The position numbers were made by a program, and so were the translations under genes. 64,000 nt of DNA from Flavonifractor sp. An100 (GTDB lineage Bacteria; Bacillota; Clostridia; Oscillospirales; Oscillospiraceae), in NCBI RefSeq assembly GCF_002161175.1, contig NZ_NFMA01000008.1:1-64000 (forward strand), given 5' to 3'. The notes beneath the pieces are model-generated. The model was not told the DNA's origin. It ran no database searches and worked only from the letters and a program-made list of their open reading frames with translations. This document shows, piece after piece, positions 22,517-29,617 of the stretch. Position 1 is the stretch's first letter; each line of letters starts with the position of its first letter.

Positions 22517-23977
22517 TTACTTGTCTTTTTCCATCTTTTTCGGAGCCTTTGCCAGCTCGGGCGGCTGTTTCTCCTTCCACTCGTCCAGCAAAGTCATGAT
22601 CTGCTCCTTCATTTTGGCGGGAGTGGCCTCCTTGCCAAAATATTTCTCCAGTTCGGCCATCGAAATAATCACGCCGCGATCCTCCTTTTTCTTTTCGCTT
22701 AATATGCCGTCAATCACATCGCCGTTGAGCTTGCCTTCCTTATCCAGTTCCCGGAGCTGTTTCGCCTGGGCCAGAGAGGGGGACGCCTGTTCCCCGTCAA
22801 TGGAAACGGCAATCAGCCTTTGATTTTTCGGCTTGATATAGGAAAGCTCCACCGCAGGCATGAAGCCCATCTTTTTATCGTCCACCTTATCCATGAGCTC
22901 CGGGACAAGGTGGTTAAGGCGCAGATACCGCATGACCTTTTTATAGTTCATGCCATGCGCCTCGCCCACGATTTCAACCGAGCGTTTCCCCACATCGCCC
23001 TCGGCCACATTTTTCAGCCGGGAGCCCTGGTGCTTGATGTCCTCTACCTCCAGATCCAAAAGGGCGGCCAGTTCGCTGGGGAGCGTCTGATCCCTCTGCT
23101 TGTTGCTGTCCTTCATGGCCTCCACCGCCTCGTGGTCGGTCATATCCCGGACAATAAAGGGCATTTCCTCCAGCCCAGCCAGCTCGCTGCCACGGCAGCG
23201 GCGATGGCCTGCCACAATCTCATAGCCGTTTCCGTCCTTTTCCGGGCGGGCAAGGCCGGGCACCATAACGCCGTTGAGCTTGATGGATGCCACGGTTTCC
23301 TGCATTTTGGCATCGTCCCGCACCTTGAACGGATGGGGACGGAATGTATGGAACGGATGGAGTTCGGAAAGTTTCAGATAGACCAGCTTTCCCTCCTCCA
23401 CAGGACGGGGCGGCACAGCCGGCTCCGTCACACCTTGCTCCGGGGGAGCGGCCTCCTTTGCGGGCGTATCCTTTCCTGCATCCGGGGGAACAGGAGCTTC
23501 GGGAGCTTTCCCGCCACTTCGGGACAATTTGTCTCGTTGTGACGGCTGGGTCTTGTCGGGAGCCGCCTTGTCAGCCTTAGATGGGCGGCCCTTGCGGGGC
23601 CCGGCCTTTTTAGGCTCCTTTTCGGCCTCCGGCCCGGTGCGCTCCGTCTTATCAGACTTAGGGGGACGGCCCCGGCGCGGCTTTTCAGCTTTCTCGCTTT
23701 CAGCGGCAGGACGCTCCGGCGCAGAAGCCCCGGACTCCTGTTCACGGGATGCCTCTGCCTTTTCCACCTCGGCCCTGGCCGCCTGCCGCTTTTCCGCCAT
23801 GAGCGCGTCAATCTGCTCCGCAGAGATTACCACATCGCCGGGCTCGGCAGGCCCGGCCTGTTCCGGCGGGTGTTCGGGAACGACGGCCTCCCCGTGGGCC
23901 GGATCACCCACAGCGGGCGCGGGGGCCTCTTCGGTTTTCTGCGCCTCGGGGCCCGTGTTCAGTTTTTCATCTGCCAT
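22517..23977 (-). CDS. parB: ParB/Spo0J-family partition protein
   Basis: A 486-residue protein. Residues 1-~190 are low-complexity and rich in Ala, Pro, Glu and Lys, with AT-hook-like RRGRPPK and RKGRPSK segments. A ParB N-terminal domain follows (YLKLSELHPFHTFRPHPF, then EIVAGHRRCRGSELAGL with the CTP-binding GHRR box), then a helix-turn-helix part (NYKKVMRYLRLNHLVPELMD). AGGAGGTTAGTGA precedes the ATG. It likely stabilises or organises the conjugative element. One copy of the dispersed palindrome lies inside its coding sequence and another just after its stop. Confidence 0.9.
   Translation of the reverse strand: MADEKLNTGPEAQKTEEAPAPAVGDPAHGEAVVPEHPPEQAGPAEPGDVVISAEQIDALMAEKRQAARAEVEKAEASREQESGASAPERPAAESEKAEKPRRGRPPKSDKTERTGPEAEKEPKKAGPRKGRPSKADKAAPDKTQPSQRDKLSRSGGKAPEAPVPPDAGKDTPAKEAAPPEQGVTEPAVPPRPVEEGKLVYLKLSELHPFHTFRPHPFKVRDDAKMQETVASIKLNGVMVPGLARPEKDGNGYEIVAGHRRCRGSELAGLEEMPFIVRDMTDHEAVEAMKDSNKQRDQTLPSELAALLDLEVEDIKHQGSRLKNVAEGDVGKRSVEIVGEAHGMNYKKVMRYLRLNHLVPELMDKVDDKKMGFMPAVELSYIKPKNQRLIAVSIDGEQASPSLAQAKQLRELDKEGKLNGDVIDGILSEKKKEDRGVIISMAELEKYFGKEATPAKMKEQIMTLLDEWKEKQPPELAKAPKKMEKDK
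23514..23540. repeat. Dispersed palindrome, copy 6
   Basis: CACTTCGGGACA / TGTCTCGTTGTG around an ATT centre. It lies inside the parB coding sequence, where it encodes RDKLSRS in the low-complexity N-terminal part. Confidence 0.65.
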
Positions 23978-24065
23978 TCACTAACCTCCTTTTCGTGAAA
24001 GTTGCACAATTTTGAGGATTAAATTTCTGTAATTATTTTTCTGCCTCCTTCCGGTCTATCCACGC

Positions 24066-24100
24066 AAAAAAGCCGCCCAAGATAGCACCTGGACGGCTTT
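24066..24100 (-). terminator. Intrinsic terminator after the tyrosine integrase
   Basis: On the minus strand the stem AAAGCCGTCC / GGGCGGCTTT (one G-U pair) is followed by a T-run ending at 24066. It lies 75 bp past the truncated integrase stop. The remainder of 23978-24174 is AT-rich and holds the parB ribosome-binding site but no other gene. Confidence 0.65.
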
Positions 24101-24174
24101 CTGCGTAATGTGATAGATCAAATATTATTTTTTTCGGATTGCAGGCCCCGAAAAGCCTTGTATTTACAGTGTTC

Positions 24175-25206
24175 CTAATAAGAAACAATCATAGGTATGC
24201 CTTTTGAGTTTGCGATACTGGCAAAGGAGTGCCGAAGGCCGTGTAGAGTTAGTGGAGGCAGATCGTTTGCTTTTACGAACTTCGTAAAAAGATCAGAGGC
24301 ATAATTTGGGCGGAGAGGCCGTCCGTCCTCATAGGTAAAGACGTAGCCGCTATCGTAGTAGCTGTCAGCTAGGATTTGCTTGTAATGGGCCTGTTTTTCT
24401 CTTTCTCGAAGGAGAGCATCTTCAACCGCAGGTGGCATATAAAGAAGTCGCTTCGAGCTCTCCGTCTTAGGAGCTTTAGTAACGATTTGAGTCCCAGCAG
24501 AAGTCCTGACCTCGACAATCTCGATTTTTTTGGCTTCAAAGTCGACGTGATACCAAGTTAGCCCAACGATCTCCTCTCTTCTAAGGCCAAGCAAGCCCGC
24601 AAGTTTAACCAAAACCTCTATTCTGGTTCCGTATGACAGCTTCAGGAGGGTCTGTAATTCCTCCAGAGAATAAAAATGTATTTCGGGCCGTTTTACTTTT
24701 GGAGGGTCCACACGATTGGCTGGGTTAGAAAGAATCAGACCTTGTTTCACGGCAACTCGAAAAGCGGCGTTCATGAGGTCGTGGTGCTTCCGTACGGTGT
24801 TAGAACTGATTTTTCCCCCACGGATCTTTTCCGCATAGTAGCGTTGCAGATGCTGTGGAGTCAGCTTTTGAAGTAAGATACCGCCAAGAGCTGGAGCGAT
24901 ATGGTTGTCGACCATTTTTTGATATGTATAAACAGTAGTAGACTCACGGCTGAGCTTGACAACATCATTTAACCAGGTTTGGAGCCACTGGCCTACGGTG
25001 ATGTCTTTGGGCAAAACCATTTGCCCTACATCTCGGCTTGACTCATGTTTGCGGAGTTCTGATCTGGCCTGGGAAAGCCTGGAAAAGGTTTTCGTACGCT
25101 TGATCTGCTTGCCCGAGGTCGGATCGATTCCAAAATCAAAGTTCGCATAATATCTTTTGCGCTCACTGTCGTACGAAATATTGCGCTCGATTCTCTTTCG
25201 TGACAT
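24175..25206 (-). pseudogene. Tyrosine recombinase/integrase truncated before the catalytic tyrosine
   Basis: A 343-residue remnant of a phage/ICE-type integrase. It has an Arm-type N-terminus (RYYANFDFGIDPTSGKQIKR), a core-binding SAM-like domain (TVGQWLQTWLNDVVKLS) and a catalytic domain with Arg in LLGLRREEIVGLTW and the HxxR box in LHGLRHSFASIA. The frame then stops at GIPMIVSY, before the LGH segment and the nucleophilic Tyr that should follow about 30 residues later. It cannot catalyse strand exchange. AAAGGAGGG precedes the ATG at 25206. The break lies in the AT-rich gap next to the conjugative module. Confidence 0.8.
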
Positions 25207-25341
25207 CGTATCCCTCCTTTGGAAGCTATTTTATCGCCTTACCTCAAAAAACTTTAGGACAGAAAAACGAAATTTTTGCTGTGGATGCCTTCCACCATTT
25301 TTTCTTTTGCACCAGGAGAGAAGGCCCTGAAAACCAGCATT

Positions 25342-26985
25342 TTAGCAGTCAATATCTACCACAGTATCTACCAAAATCATTAAATAACTTAAAAAAGTAA
25401 AAAATACCGTACATTTAGCTCTGTTAATCGAACTAAATGTACGGTATTGTGGTGGACCAAAAGAGACTTTATACGAACACCCAGCGGGAGCGTTGCTTTC
25501 TATGCTGTCCACAAGAGAGGCATCCAGCGGGACATCTACAAGGTTTTTCTTCCCAGTGATATTAAATTCGAGCTTGAAGTGGTCGTCGTAGAGATACGCG
25601 GCCACCAGGAAGGCGTCGAACAGCTTCGCCTGGTAGCTCTTGTTTTCGACGTCGCCGTTCCGATACAGGGACATCGCTGATATGATGTCGTCCCTGGAGT
25701 AGTCCAGGAGCGAGGCCTGTTCCTCGGCCAGCCGGGAGACAAGGATGGCCTGCTCCCGCTCCAGCTCCAGCAGCCGCTCCTTCGTGGTGGGGGTGATGAT
25801 CCCCTGCTCGATGGCAGTCAGCAGGTTCTTCGTGGCCCGCTTATTGTCGGCGAGCTGGGCCTCCAGCGTCCCCACGCAGGTCTGCTCCCGATACTCACGG
25901 GCGAAGTTCATGGCGCTTTCTGCCAGCCATTCCAGGACGTCATCCCGCATGATGTAGTCGCGGATCGCCCGGGCGACCTCCCGCTCTATGGTGTCCCGGC
26001 GCACGGTGGCCTTATCGCAGGATTTCTCCATCCGCTTCTTCTGGCAGATGTAGTAGTAATGCAGTTTCCCGCTCTTGCCTGTCCCGGATATTCCGACCAT
26101 CGGGCTCTTACAATGGCCGCAAAACAGCTTCCCGGTAAGCAGGTACTCCCCGTTTGTCCGGTGGCGGCCCTGTGGATTCTTCTTCGTTTTCAACACCTCC
26201 TGCACCCGAAGGAAAAGGCCCTTGTCCACGATCTGGGGGACGCCGCCCTCAATGCGGATGTCCCCGTAGATGTAGACGCCGGTGTATCGTTCGTTGGTGA
26301 GCAGGGCGTGGAAGCTGTTCTTCCCCCACTGGCCTCCCCTGCTGGTCTTTATGCCCCTGGCATTCAAATCTGCGGCGATGTCAACGAAAGGCTCCCCGCA
26401 GGCCACCCGGCCGAAGATCTCCCGGACGATCTCATCCTTCGGGGGATCGAGGGCGTACCGCATATCCTCGCCCTTCTTGTAACCGAGGGGGAGGCCGCCG
26501 TTTGCGATTTTGCACTTGGAAGCGTTGTCGTAAAGCCCGCGCTTGATGTCCTCGGCCATGTTCTCGGAATAGAACTGGTTGACGTTCATCATGGATCGGA
26601 GGGCGAAGCGGCCGGCCGCGGTGTCATCGAAGTCCTCCTCGGTGTAAAGCACCCGGATTCCAAGGTCGTTCAGCTTGGCCTCGTTCATCATGGCCTGAAG
26701 CATATTGCGGCCCATGCGGTTTGACTTCCAGGCGATTACATAGCGGAACTTCCCTTTTTCGGCATCGCGCATCATTCGCTGGAAGTCGGCGCGCCGGTCG
26801 GTCTTTCCTGTTATGGCCCGGTCGGAGTAGGTGGCGACGATGCGGATGCCCTGGCTCTTTGCATAGGCCAGGCACTCCTTGATCTGCTGCTCAATGCTGG
26901 CGTCTTTTTGGGAGTGGCTGCTGTATCTGGCATAGATGACGCCGTCCTCCTGCTCCTGGAGAGTAGCGCCCCTTTTCATGACCAC
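25342..26985 (-). CDS. Large serine recombinase, prophage integrase
   Basis: A ~547-residue integrase with all parts: the resolvase domain with the catalytic serine region VIYARYSSHSQKDASIEQQI, RRADFQRMM and WKSNRMGRN; the Recombinase domain (PLGYKKGEDMRYALDPPKDE); a zinc ribbon (LFCGHCKSPM ... YICQKKRMEKSC); and a coiled coil. It would catalyse attP x attB integration of the adjoining phage. GTG at 26985 has AAGGAGG 8 nt upstream; the GTG at 26994 lies within that box. The last ~40 residues, after SFGPPQ, read through a terminator and are probably derived from flanking DNA, so the left attachment junction may be here. Confidence 0.9.
   Translation of the reverse strand: MVMKRGATLQEQEDGVIYARYSSHSQKDASIEQQIKECLAYAKSQGIRIVATYSDRAITGKTDRRADFQRMMRDAEKGKFRYVIAWKSNRMGRNMLQAMMNEAKLNDLGIRVLYTEEDFDDTAAGRFALRSMMNVNQFYSENMAEDIKRGLYDNASKCKIANGGLPLGYKKGEDMRYALDPPKDEIVREIFGRVACGEPFVDIAADLNARGIKTSRGGQWGKNSFHALLTNERYTGVYIYGDIRIEGGVPQIVDKGLFLRVQEVLKTKKNPQGRHRTNGEYLLTGKLFCGHCKSPMVGISGTGKSGKLHYYYICQKKRMEKSCDKATVRRDTIEREVARAIRDYIMRDDVLEWLAESAMNFAREYREQTCVGTLEAQLADNKRATKNLLTAIEQGIITPTTKERLLELEREQAILVSRLAEEQASLLDYSRDDIISAMSLYRNGDVENKSYQAKLFDAFLVAAYLYDDHFKLEFNITGKKNLVDVPLDASLVDSIESNAPAGCSYKVSFGPPQYRTFSSINRAKCTVFFTFLSYLMILVDTVVDIDC
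25391..25447 (-). terminator. Intrinsic terminator overlapping the integrase 3' end
   Basis: Perfect 15-bp arms ATACCGTACATTTAG / CTAAATGTACGGTAT (25404-25418, 25433-25447) with a 14-nt loop, followed on the minus strand by TTTTTTACTTTTTT. It is a textbook terminator, but it lies inside the annotated 3' end of the serine integrase frame, 61 bp before its stop. Confidence 0.8.
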
Positions 26986-27052
26986 CGGCGTCACCTCCTT
27001 CTACCGATAGCTTTCCTAAGACTGGCTTTAGAGGTTTAGATTTAGAACAGGT

Positions 27053-27153
27053 GTAGGTATAGGGATAGAGATAGAGAGTAGATATAGGCGCGTCGCGCGC
27101 GTGTGCGCGCGAGTATCCATACCCTATCCATACGGTATCGATAGCATACCTAC
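27053..27153. repeat. Integrase upstream region with inverted repeat and alternating CG tract
   Basis: GTAGGTAT (27053-27060) and ATACCTAC (27146-27153) flank a purine-rich GGGATAGAGATAGAGAG run, an alternating GC tract (27088-27111, including CGCGCGCG and GCGCGCG), and a CCATACCCTATCC run. The tract lies between the integrase start and the end of the SHOCT gene, where an integrase promoter or control site would be expected. Confidence 0.4.
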
Positions 27154-27611
27154 AAGCCGAGCAACTGACGCTTCTTTGCGTCGAATTCCTCCTGAGTCAG
27201 AATTCCGTCATCCAGCAAACCTTTCAGCCCTCGGATTTCTTCGACCACAGATACAACCTTCGCTCCGGCGGCGGTATCATCGGCAGAACGCTGCCTCTCC
27301 TCATAGCTGGTGACATAATCCCGAAGCGCCAGCGCCGCCCCCAGATCCCGCTTTTGGTAAAAGAAGTTCTTTTCTGCTCCGATTGAAGCCCCGAAGCCAA
27401 AGCCGAGACTTACTCCGGCGGTCGCGGCCTGCGCCGTGCGGAACGTAACTGTCCCTTGACTTAATCCTCTGGGCTCTTTAAGCGCGAAAGACTGGATCTT
27501 GGAAATGGGGAAAATCTCCTCGCCGCGCTTCGTTGCAACAATCAGATTTTGCCCTTTTGCGTGGAGCGTAAAGCCGTTCATGCAGGGCAGGGTAATATCG
27601 TATTCCGACAT
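27150..27611 (-). CDS. SHOCT-domain protein
   Basis: A 153-residue protein. The N-terminal half is a compact beta-rich domain (GFTLHAKGQNLIVATKRGEE, QSFALKEPRGLSQGTVTFRT) like those in DUF4429-type proteins. The C-terminus carries a SHOCT motif (IRGLKGLLDDGILTQEEFDA KKRQLLGL). SHOCT modules are short oligomerisation or binding helices often seen in prophage proteins. It is encoded between the integrase and the repressor, a common place for lysogeny cargo. Function unknown. Confidence 0.75.
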   Translation of the reverse strand: MSEYDITLPCMNGFTLHAKGQNLIVATKRGEEIFPISKIQSFALKEPRGLSQGTVTFRTAQAATAGVSLGFGFGASIGAEKNFFYQKRDLGAALALRDYVTSYEERQRSADDTAAGAKVVSVVEEIRGLKGLLDDGILTQEEFDAKKRQLLGL

Positions 27612-27709
27612 ATTCCATCCTCCCGCTTCATGTCGCGACTCAAAAAATCGCGTCGAAGTCCGTCATAAGTGATTTTATATCTTTTCCAGCAAAAATCTGT
27701 ATGATTTGC

Positions 27710-27715
27710 TATAAT
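27710..27715 (+). promoter_or_regulatory. -10-like TATAAT before a small plus-strand gene
   Basis: TATAAT occurs 46 bp upstream of the 60-codon gene. The -35 region is weak (CAGCAA at 17-bp spacing), so the call is tentative. The surrounding 27612-27760 gap holds nothing else recognisable. Confidence 0.35.
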
Positions 27716-27760
27716 GGTGACACTGCCGGCAGCAATTCAACTTGAAGGAGCTGACCAAAC

Positions 27761-27943
27761 ATGAAAGAAACTGAATACCAGGCTTGCTGTGAAATGGGTT
27801 TGGTCGCAAAGCGCGCCCTCCGTGCCGAGGGTGGCGACGGCGGCGAGGACTTTATTGCTTTCCTTCGGTATTGCTCTGGGAGGTTAAATAAAGGCGACTC
27901 AGTTCAAGCAATTTGGCGCGATTTTCAGAAGAAAGCGCAGTGA
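27761..27943 (+). CDS. Small hypothetical protein
   Basis: A 60-residue product (MKETEYQACCEMGLVAKRAL ... VQAIWRDFQKKAQ) with GAAGGAGCTG upstream of the ATG. Its 3' part overlaps the end of the repressor gene on the opposite strand by 92 bp. It is not recognised, but its codon use is plausible and it has its own ribosome-binding site. Confidence 0.5.
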   Translation: MKETEYQACCEMGLVAKRALRAEGGDGGEDFIAFLRYCSGRLNKGDSVQAIWRDFQKKAQ

Positions 27944-28202
27944 AAATCTTTACGATCTCTGCCAGCCCGTCATCATCCTTGGTGGCGGGCTGCTCTGTTT
28001 CTATCCAGCCCATCAAATAGGCCGGGGAAACCTGCAGGGCCTCAGCCAAGGGGCCGATGATGGATATGGGAAAGTTCTCAATATCATCGCTCTCATAGCG
28101 GTAGACGGTAGCCCGGTTTTTCCCGAGCCGAGCCGCCAGCTCGTCAACGGACATACCGAGCTCCTGGCGCTTTTGACGAATTCTGCTGCCGATTGTAGAC
28201 AT
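27852..28202 (-). CDS. XRE-family phage repressor (CI-like)
   Basis: A 116-residue protein with an N-terminal helix-turn-helix (IGSRIRQKRQELGMSVDELA, ARLGKNRATVYRYESDDIEN) and a short helical C-terminal part. It is transcribed leftward, divergent from a Cro-like gene, across a 175-bp region with back-to-back promoters and palindromes: the classic lysogeny switch. There is no LexA-like peptidase domain, so induction must work through another route. ATG at 28202 has GGAGGTGC 8 nt upstream. Confidence 0.85.
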   Translation of the reverse strand: MSTIGSRIRQKRQELGMSVDELAARLGKNRATVYRYESDDIENFPISIIGPLAEALQVSPAYLMGWIETEQPATKDDDGLAEIVKIFTALSSENRAKLLELSRLYLTSQSNTEGKQ

Positions 28203-28228
28203 CTTGTAGCACCTCCTGCACGACCACC

Positions 28229-28257
28229 ATTCTACCATTGAAATCGCATATTTGCAA
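28229..28257 (-). promoter_or_regulatory. Repressor promoter
   Basis: On the minus strand TTGCAA (28257-28252) and TAGAAT (28234-28229) are separated by 17 bp, 27 bp upstream of the repressor ATG. A sigma-A-type promoter is a good fit. Confidence 0.6.
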
Positions 28258-28280
28258 CACCAAAAGACGACTTTTATAAA

Positions 28281-28305
28281 ATTTTTCGCGTCAAGCGCGA
28301 AAAAT
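28281..28305. promoter_or_regulatory. Candidate operator palindrome in the lysogeny switch
   Basis: ATTTTTCGCG and CGCGAAAAAT form a perfect 10-bp inverted repeat around TCAAG. It sits between the two divergent promoters and just upstream of the rightward -35, where repressor binding would control both. Confidence 0.6.
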
Positions 28306-28308
28306 GTG

Positions 28309-28337
28309 TTGACAGGCCGGTGAGCAGGTGGTAATAT
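28309..28337 (+). promoter_or_regulatory. Early rightward promoter
   Basis: TTGACA (28309-28314), a 17-bp spacer, then TAATAT (28332-28337): a near-consensus sigma-A promoter 40 bp upstream of the Cro-like ATG. The candidate operator ends 3 bp before the -35. Confidence 0.8.
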
Positions 28338-28377
28338 GCAAGTGTCGCATGGGACGCGAATGAGAGGAGGTGCAACG

Positions 28378-28599
28378 ATGAACGTCAATGTGAACAAGCT
28401 CAAGGGTAAAATCGTTGAAAACGGGATGACCGTCTCCGCCCTGGCTGAAAAAATCGGTGTTGACCGGGCCACGCTCTATCGGAAGTTAAGCAATAACGGG
28501 GAAACTATGCTCGTCAAGGACGCGAACGCCATTGTTTCCGCGCTGCATCTGACTGCCGAGGACGCGCTGGCGATTTTTTTTAGTCAGGTAGTCGCATAG
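28378..28599 (+). CDS. Cro-like helix-turn-helix regulator
   Basis: A 73-residue protein made almost wholly of a helix-turn-helix (NKLKGKIVENGMTVSALAEK, IGVDRATLYRKLSNNG). It is the first rightward gene after the early promoter and faces the repressor gene, so a Cro-type antagonist is likely. Start ATG at 28378 has AGGAGGTGC upstream. Confidence 0.8.
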   Translation: MNVNVNKLKGKIVENGMTVSALAEKIGVDRATLYRKLSNNGETMLVKDANAIVSALHLTAEDALAIFFSQVVA

Positions 28600-28607
28600 C
28601 GTGCGAC
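28591..28607. promoter_or_regulatory. Palindrome at the end of the Cro-like gene
   Basis: GTCGCA / TGCGAC around TAGCG spans the stop codon of the Cro-like gene. A related half-site (GTCGCATGGGACGCGA) lies between the early promoter and the gene start, so a second operator is possible. Confidence 0.35.
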
Positions 28608-28632
28608 AAATGCGTGGAAAAGGGGTGATGAT

Positions 28633-28842
28633 TTGTACCGAGAGCGGTCGACGGGCGGCGTGGCCCAGCTCGACTTCACGGTGACGGACATCCCGGAGCA
28701 CGCCGTGAGGATCGCGGCGATGGCGGCCATTGAGCTTACCGAGAGCATCCTCAGGCAGCCGGGCGGCCGCGAAATGCTGGACGCGGAAACCGCGCGGCGA
28801 AAGGCGGCGAAGGCCGCAGGCCAAAAAAACGAAAGGAGCTGA
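28633..28842 (+). CDS. Small early phage protein, TTG start
   Basis: A 69-residue product (MYRERSTGGVAQLDFTVTDI ... ARRKAAKAAGQKNERS) with an AAAAGGGGTG box before a TTG start. The first half is compact and the tail basic. It is positioned in the early operon; no family recognised. Confidence 0.6.
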   Translation: MYRERSTGGVAQLDFTVTDIPEHAVRIAAMAAIELTESILRQPGGREMLDAETARRKAAKAAGQKNERS

Positions 28843-28851
28843 TATTCCCTC

Positions 28852-29046
28852 ATGTATTTCAAAGTGTGCTCCCGCTGCGGTGCGCACCTCGACCCCGGAG
28901 AGCTGTGCGACTGCCGGGAGACAGAAAAAGAGGCCGCCCCCGCTGCCACGGGAACGACCTCACGCAAATGGACACAAGCCCAGTCTATCAGCCTGTCGGC
29001 TGGAAGTCAAGGGCTGGAGGTAATGCCATGCCGGACAATGAACTGA
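28852..29046 (+). CDS. Small zinc-ribbon protein
   Basis: A 64-residue protein with a rubredoxin-like knuckle pair CSRCGAHLDPGELCDC at the N-terminus (four Cys ligands), then a short polar tail. Typical of early-region accessory proteins in Firmicute phages. It overlaps the next gene by 19 bp. Confidence 0.65.
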   Translation: MYFKVCSRCGAHLDPGELCDCRETEKEAAPAATGTTSRKWTQAQSISLSAGSQGLEVMPCRTMN

Positions 29047-29402
29047 GAAGCCTCCGCATTGAGCTGGGTCTGCCGGCCCGCGACATGGTGGCCGTCGTCC
29101 AGGGGCTCTACCCCAAGTACGACAAGACTATGCAGAGCAAGTGCGAGAACGGCGATGACTACGGGATCTCCCTCCGACCGGACGCCATGAGGGCGCTGTA
29201 TGAGAAGTTCGCCCCTGGCGGCACCAAGGCCAGCCGGCGGAAGAAAGACCGCCACCGGCTGACGGGCCGTATCACCTGCCGCCTGGAGGACGCCGATATG
29301 GAGGCGTTGCAACAGCGCATGAAAGCCGATGGATATGCCACCGCCCAGGAGCTCATGACCGCCCTGGTGCGCCAGTATCTTGCCGGGGAGGTGGAAGCGT
29401 GA
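29028..29402 (+). CDS. Early phage protein with a ribbon-helix-helix-like C-terminus
   Basis: A 124-residue product starting at ATG 29028 after GGCTGGAGGT. The N-terminal half (ELRSLRIELGLPARDMVAVV) looks helical and regulator-like. The C-terminal part (ITCRLEDADMEALQQRMKAD and ATAQELMTALVRQYL) has a ribbon-helix-helix or TraY-like pattern suited to DNA binding. Target unknown. Confidence 0.65.
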   Translation: MPDNELRSLRIELGLPARDMVAVVQGLYPKYDKTMQSKCENGDDYGISLRPDAMRALYEKFAPGGTKASRRKKDRHRLTGRITCRLEDADMEALQQRMKADGYATAQELMTALVRQYLAGEVEA

Positions 29403-29614
29403 ACTATGACCTGCCGGATCACCCGGTCGTGCAAAACCTGGAGCGCACCGGCTACCCGGACGGAAAGGAGCCCCGCTACCCCCGCTGCCCCATCTGCGGC
29501 GAGGAGTGCGAAACCATCTACAAAGACCGATACGGCGCATACGTCGGCTGCGATGTGTGCGTGGAAACCAAGGACGCATGGGAAGCGGAAGGCTGCTTCC
29601 CCGAAGAGGAGTAG
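29399..29614 (+). CDS. Small zinc-ribbon protein, GTG start
   Basis: A 71-residue protein with CPICGEEC and CDVC pairs, forming a probable zinc ribbon. The GTG start overlaps the previous stop codon by 4 bp, so it is coupled to the upstream gene. Function unknown. Confidence 0.65.
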   Translation: MNYDLPDHPVVQNLERTGYPDGKEPRYPRCPICGEECETIYKDRYGAYVGCDVCVETKDAWEAEGCFPEEE

Positions 29615-29617
29615 TAA

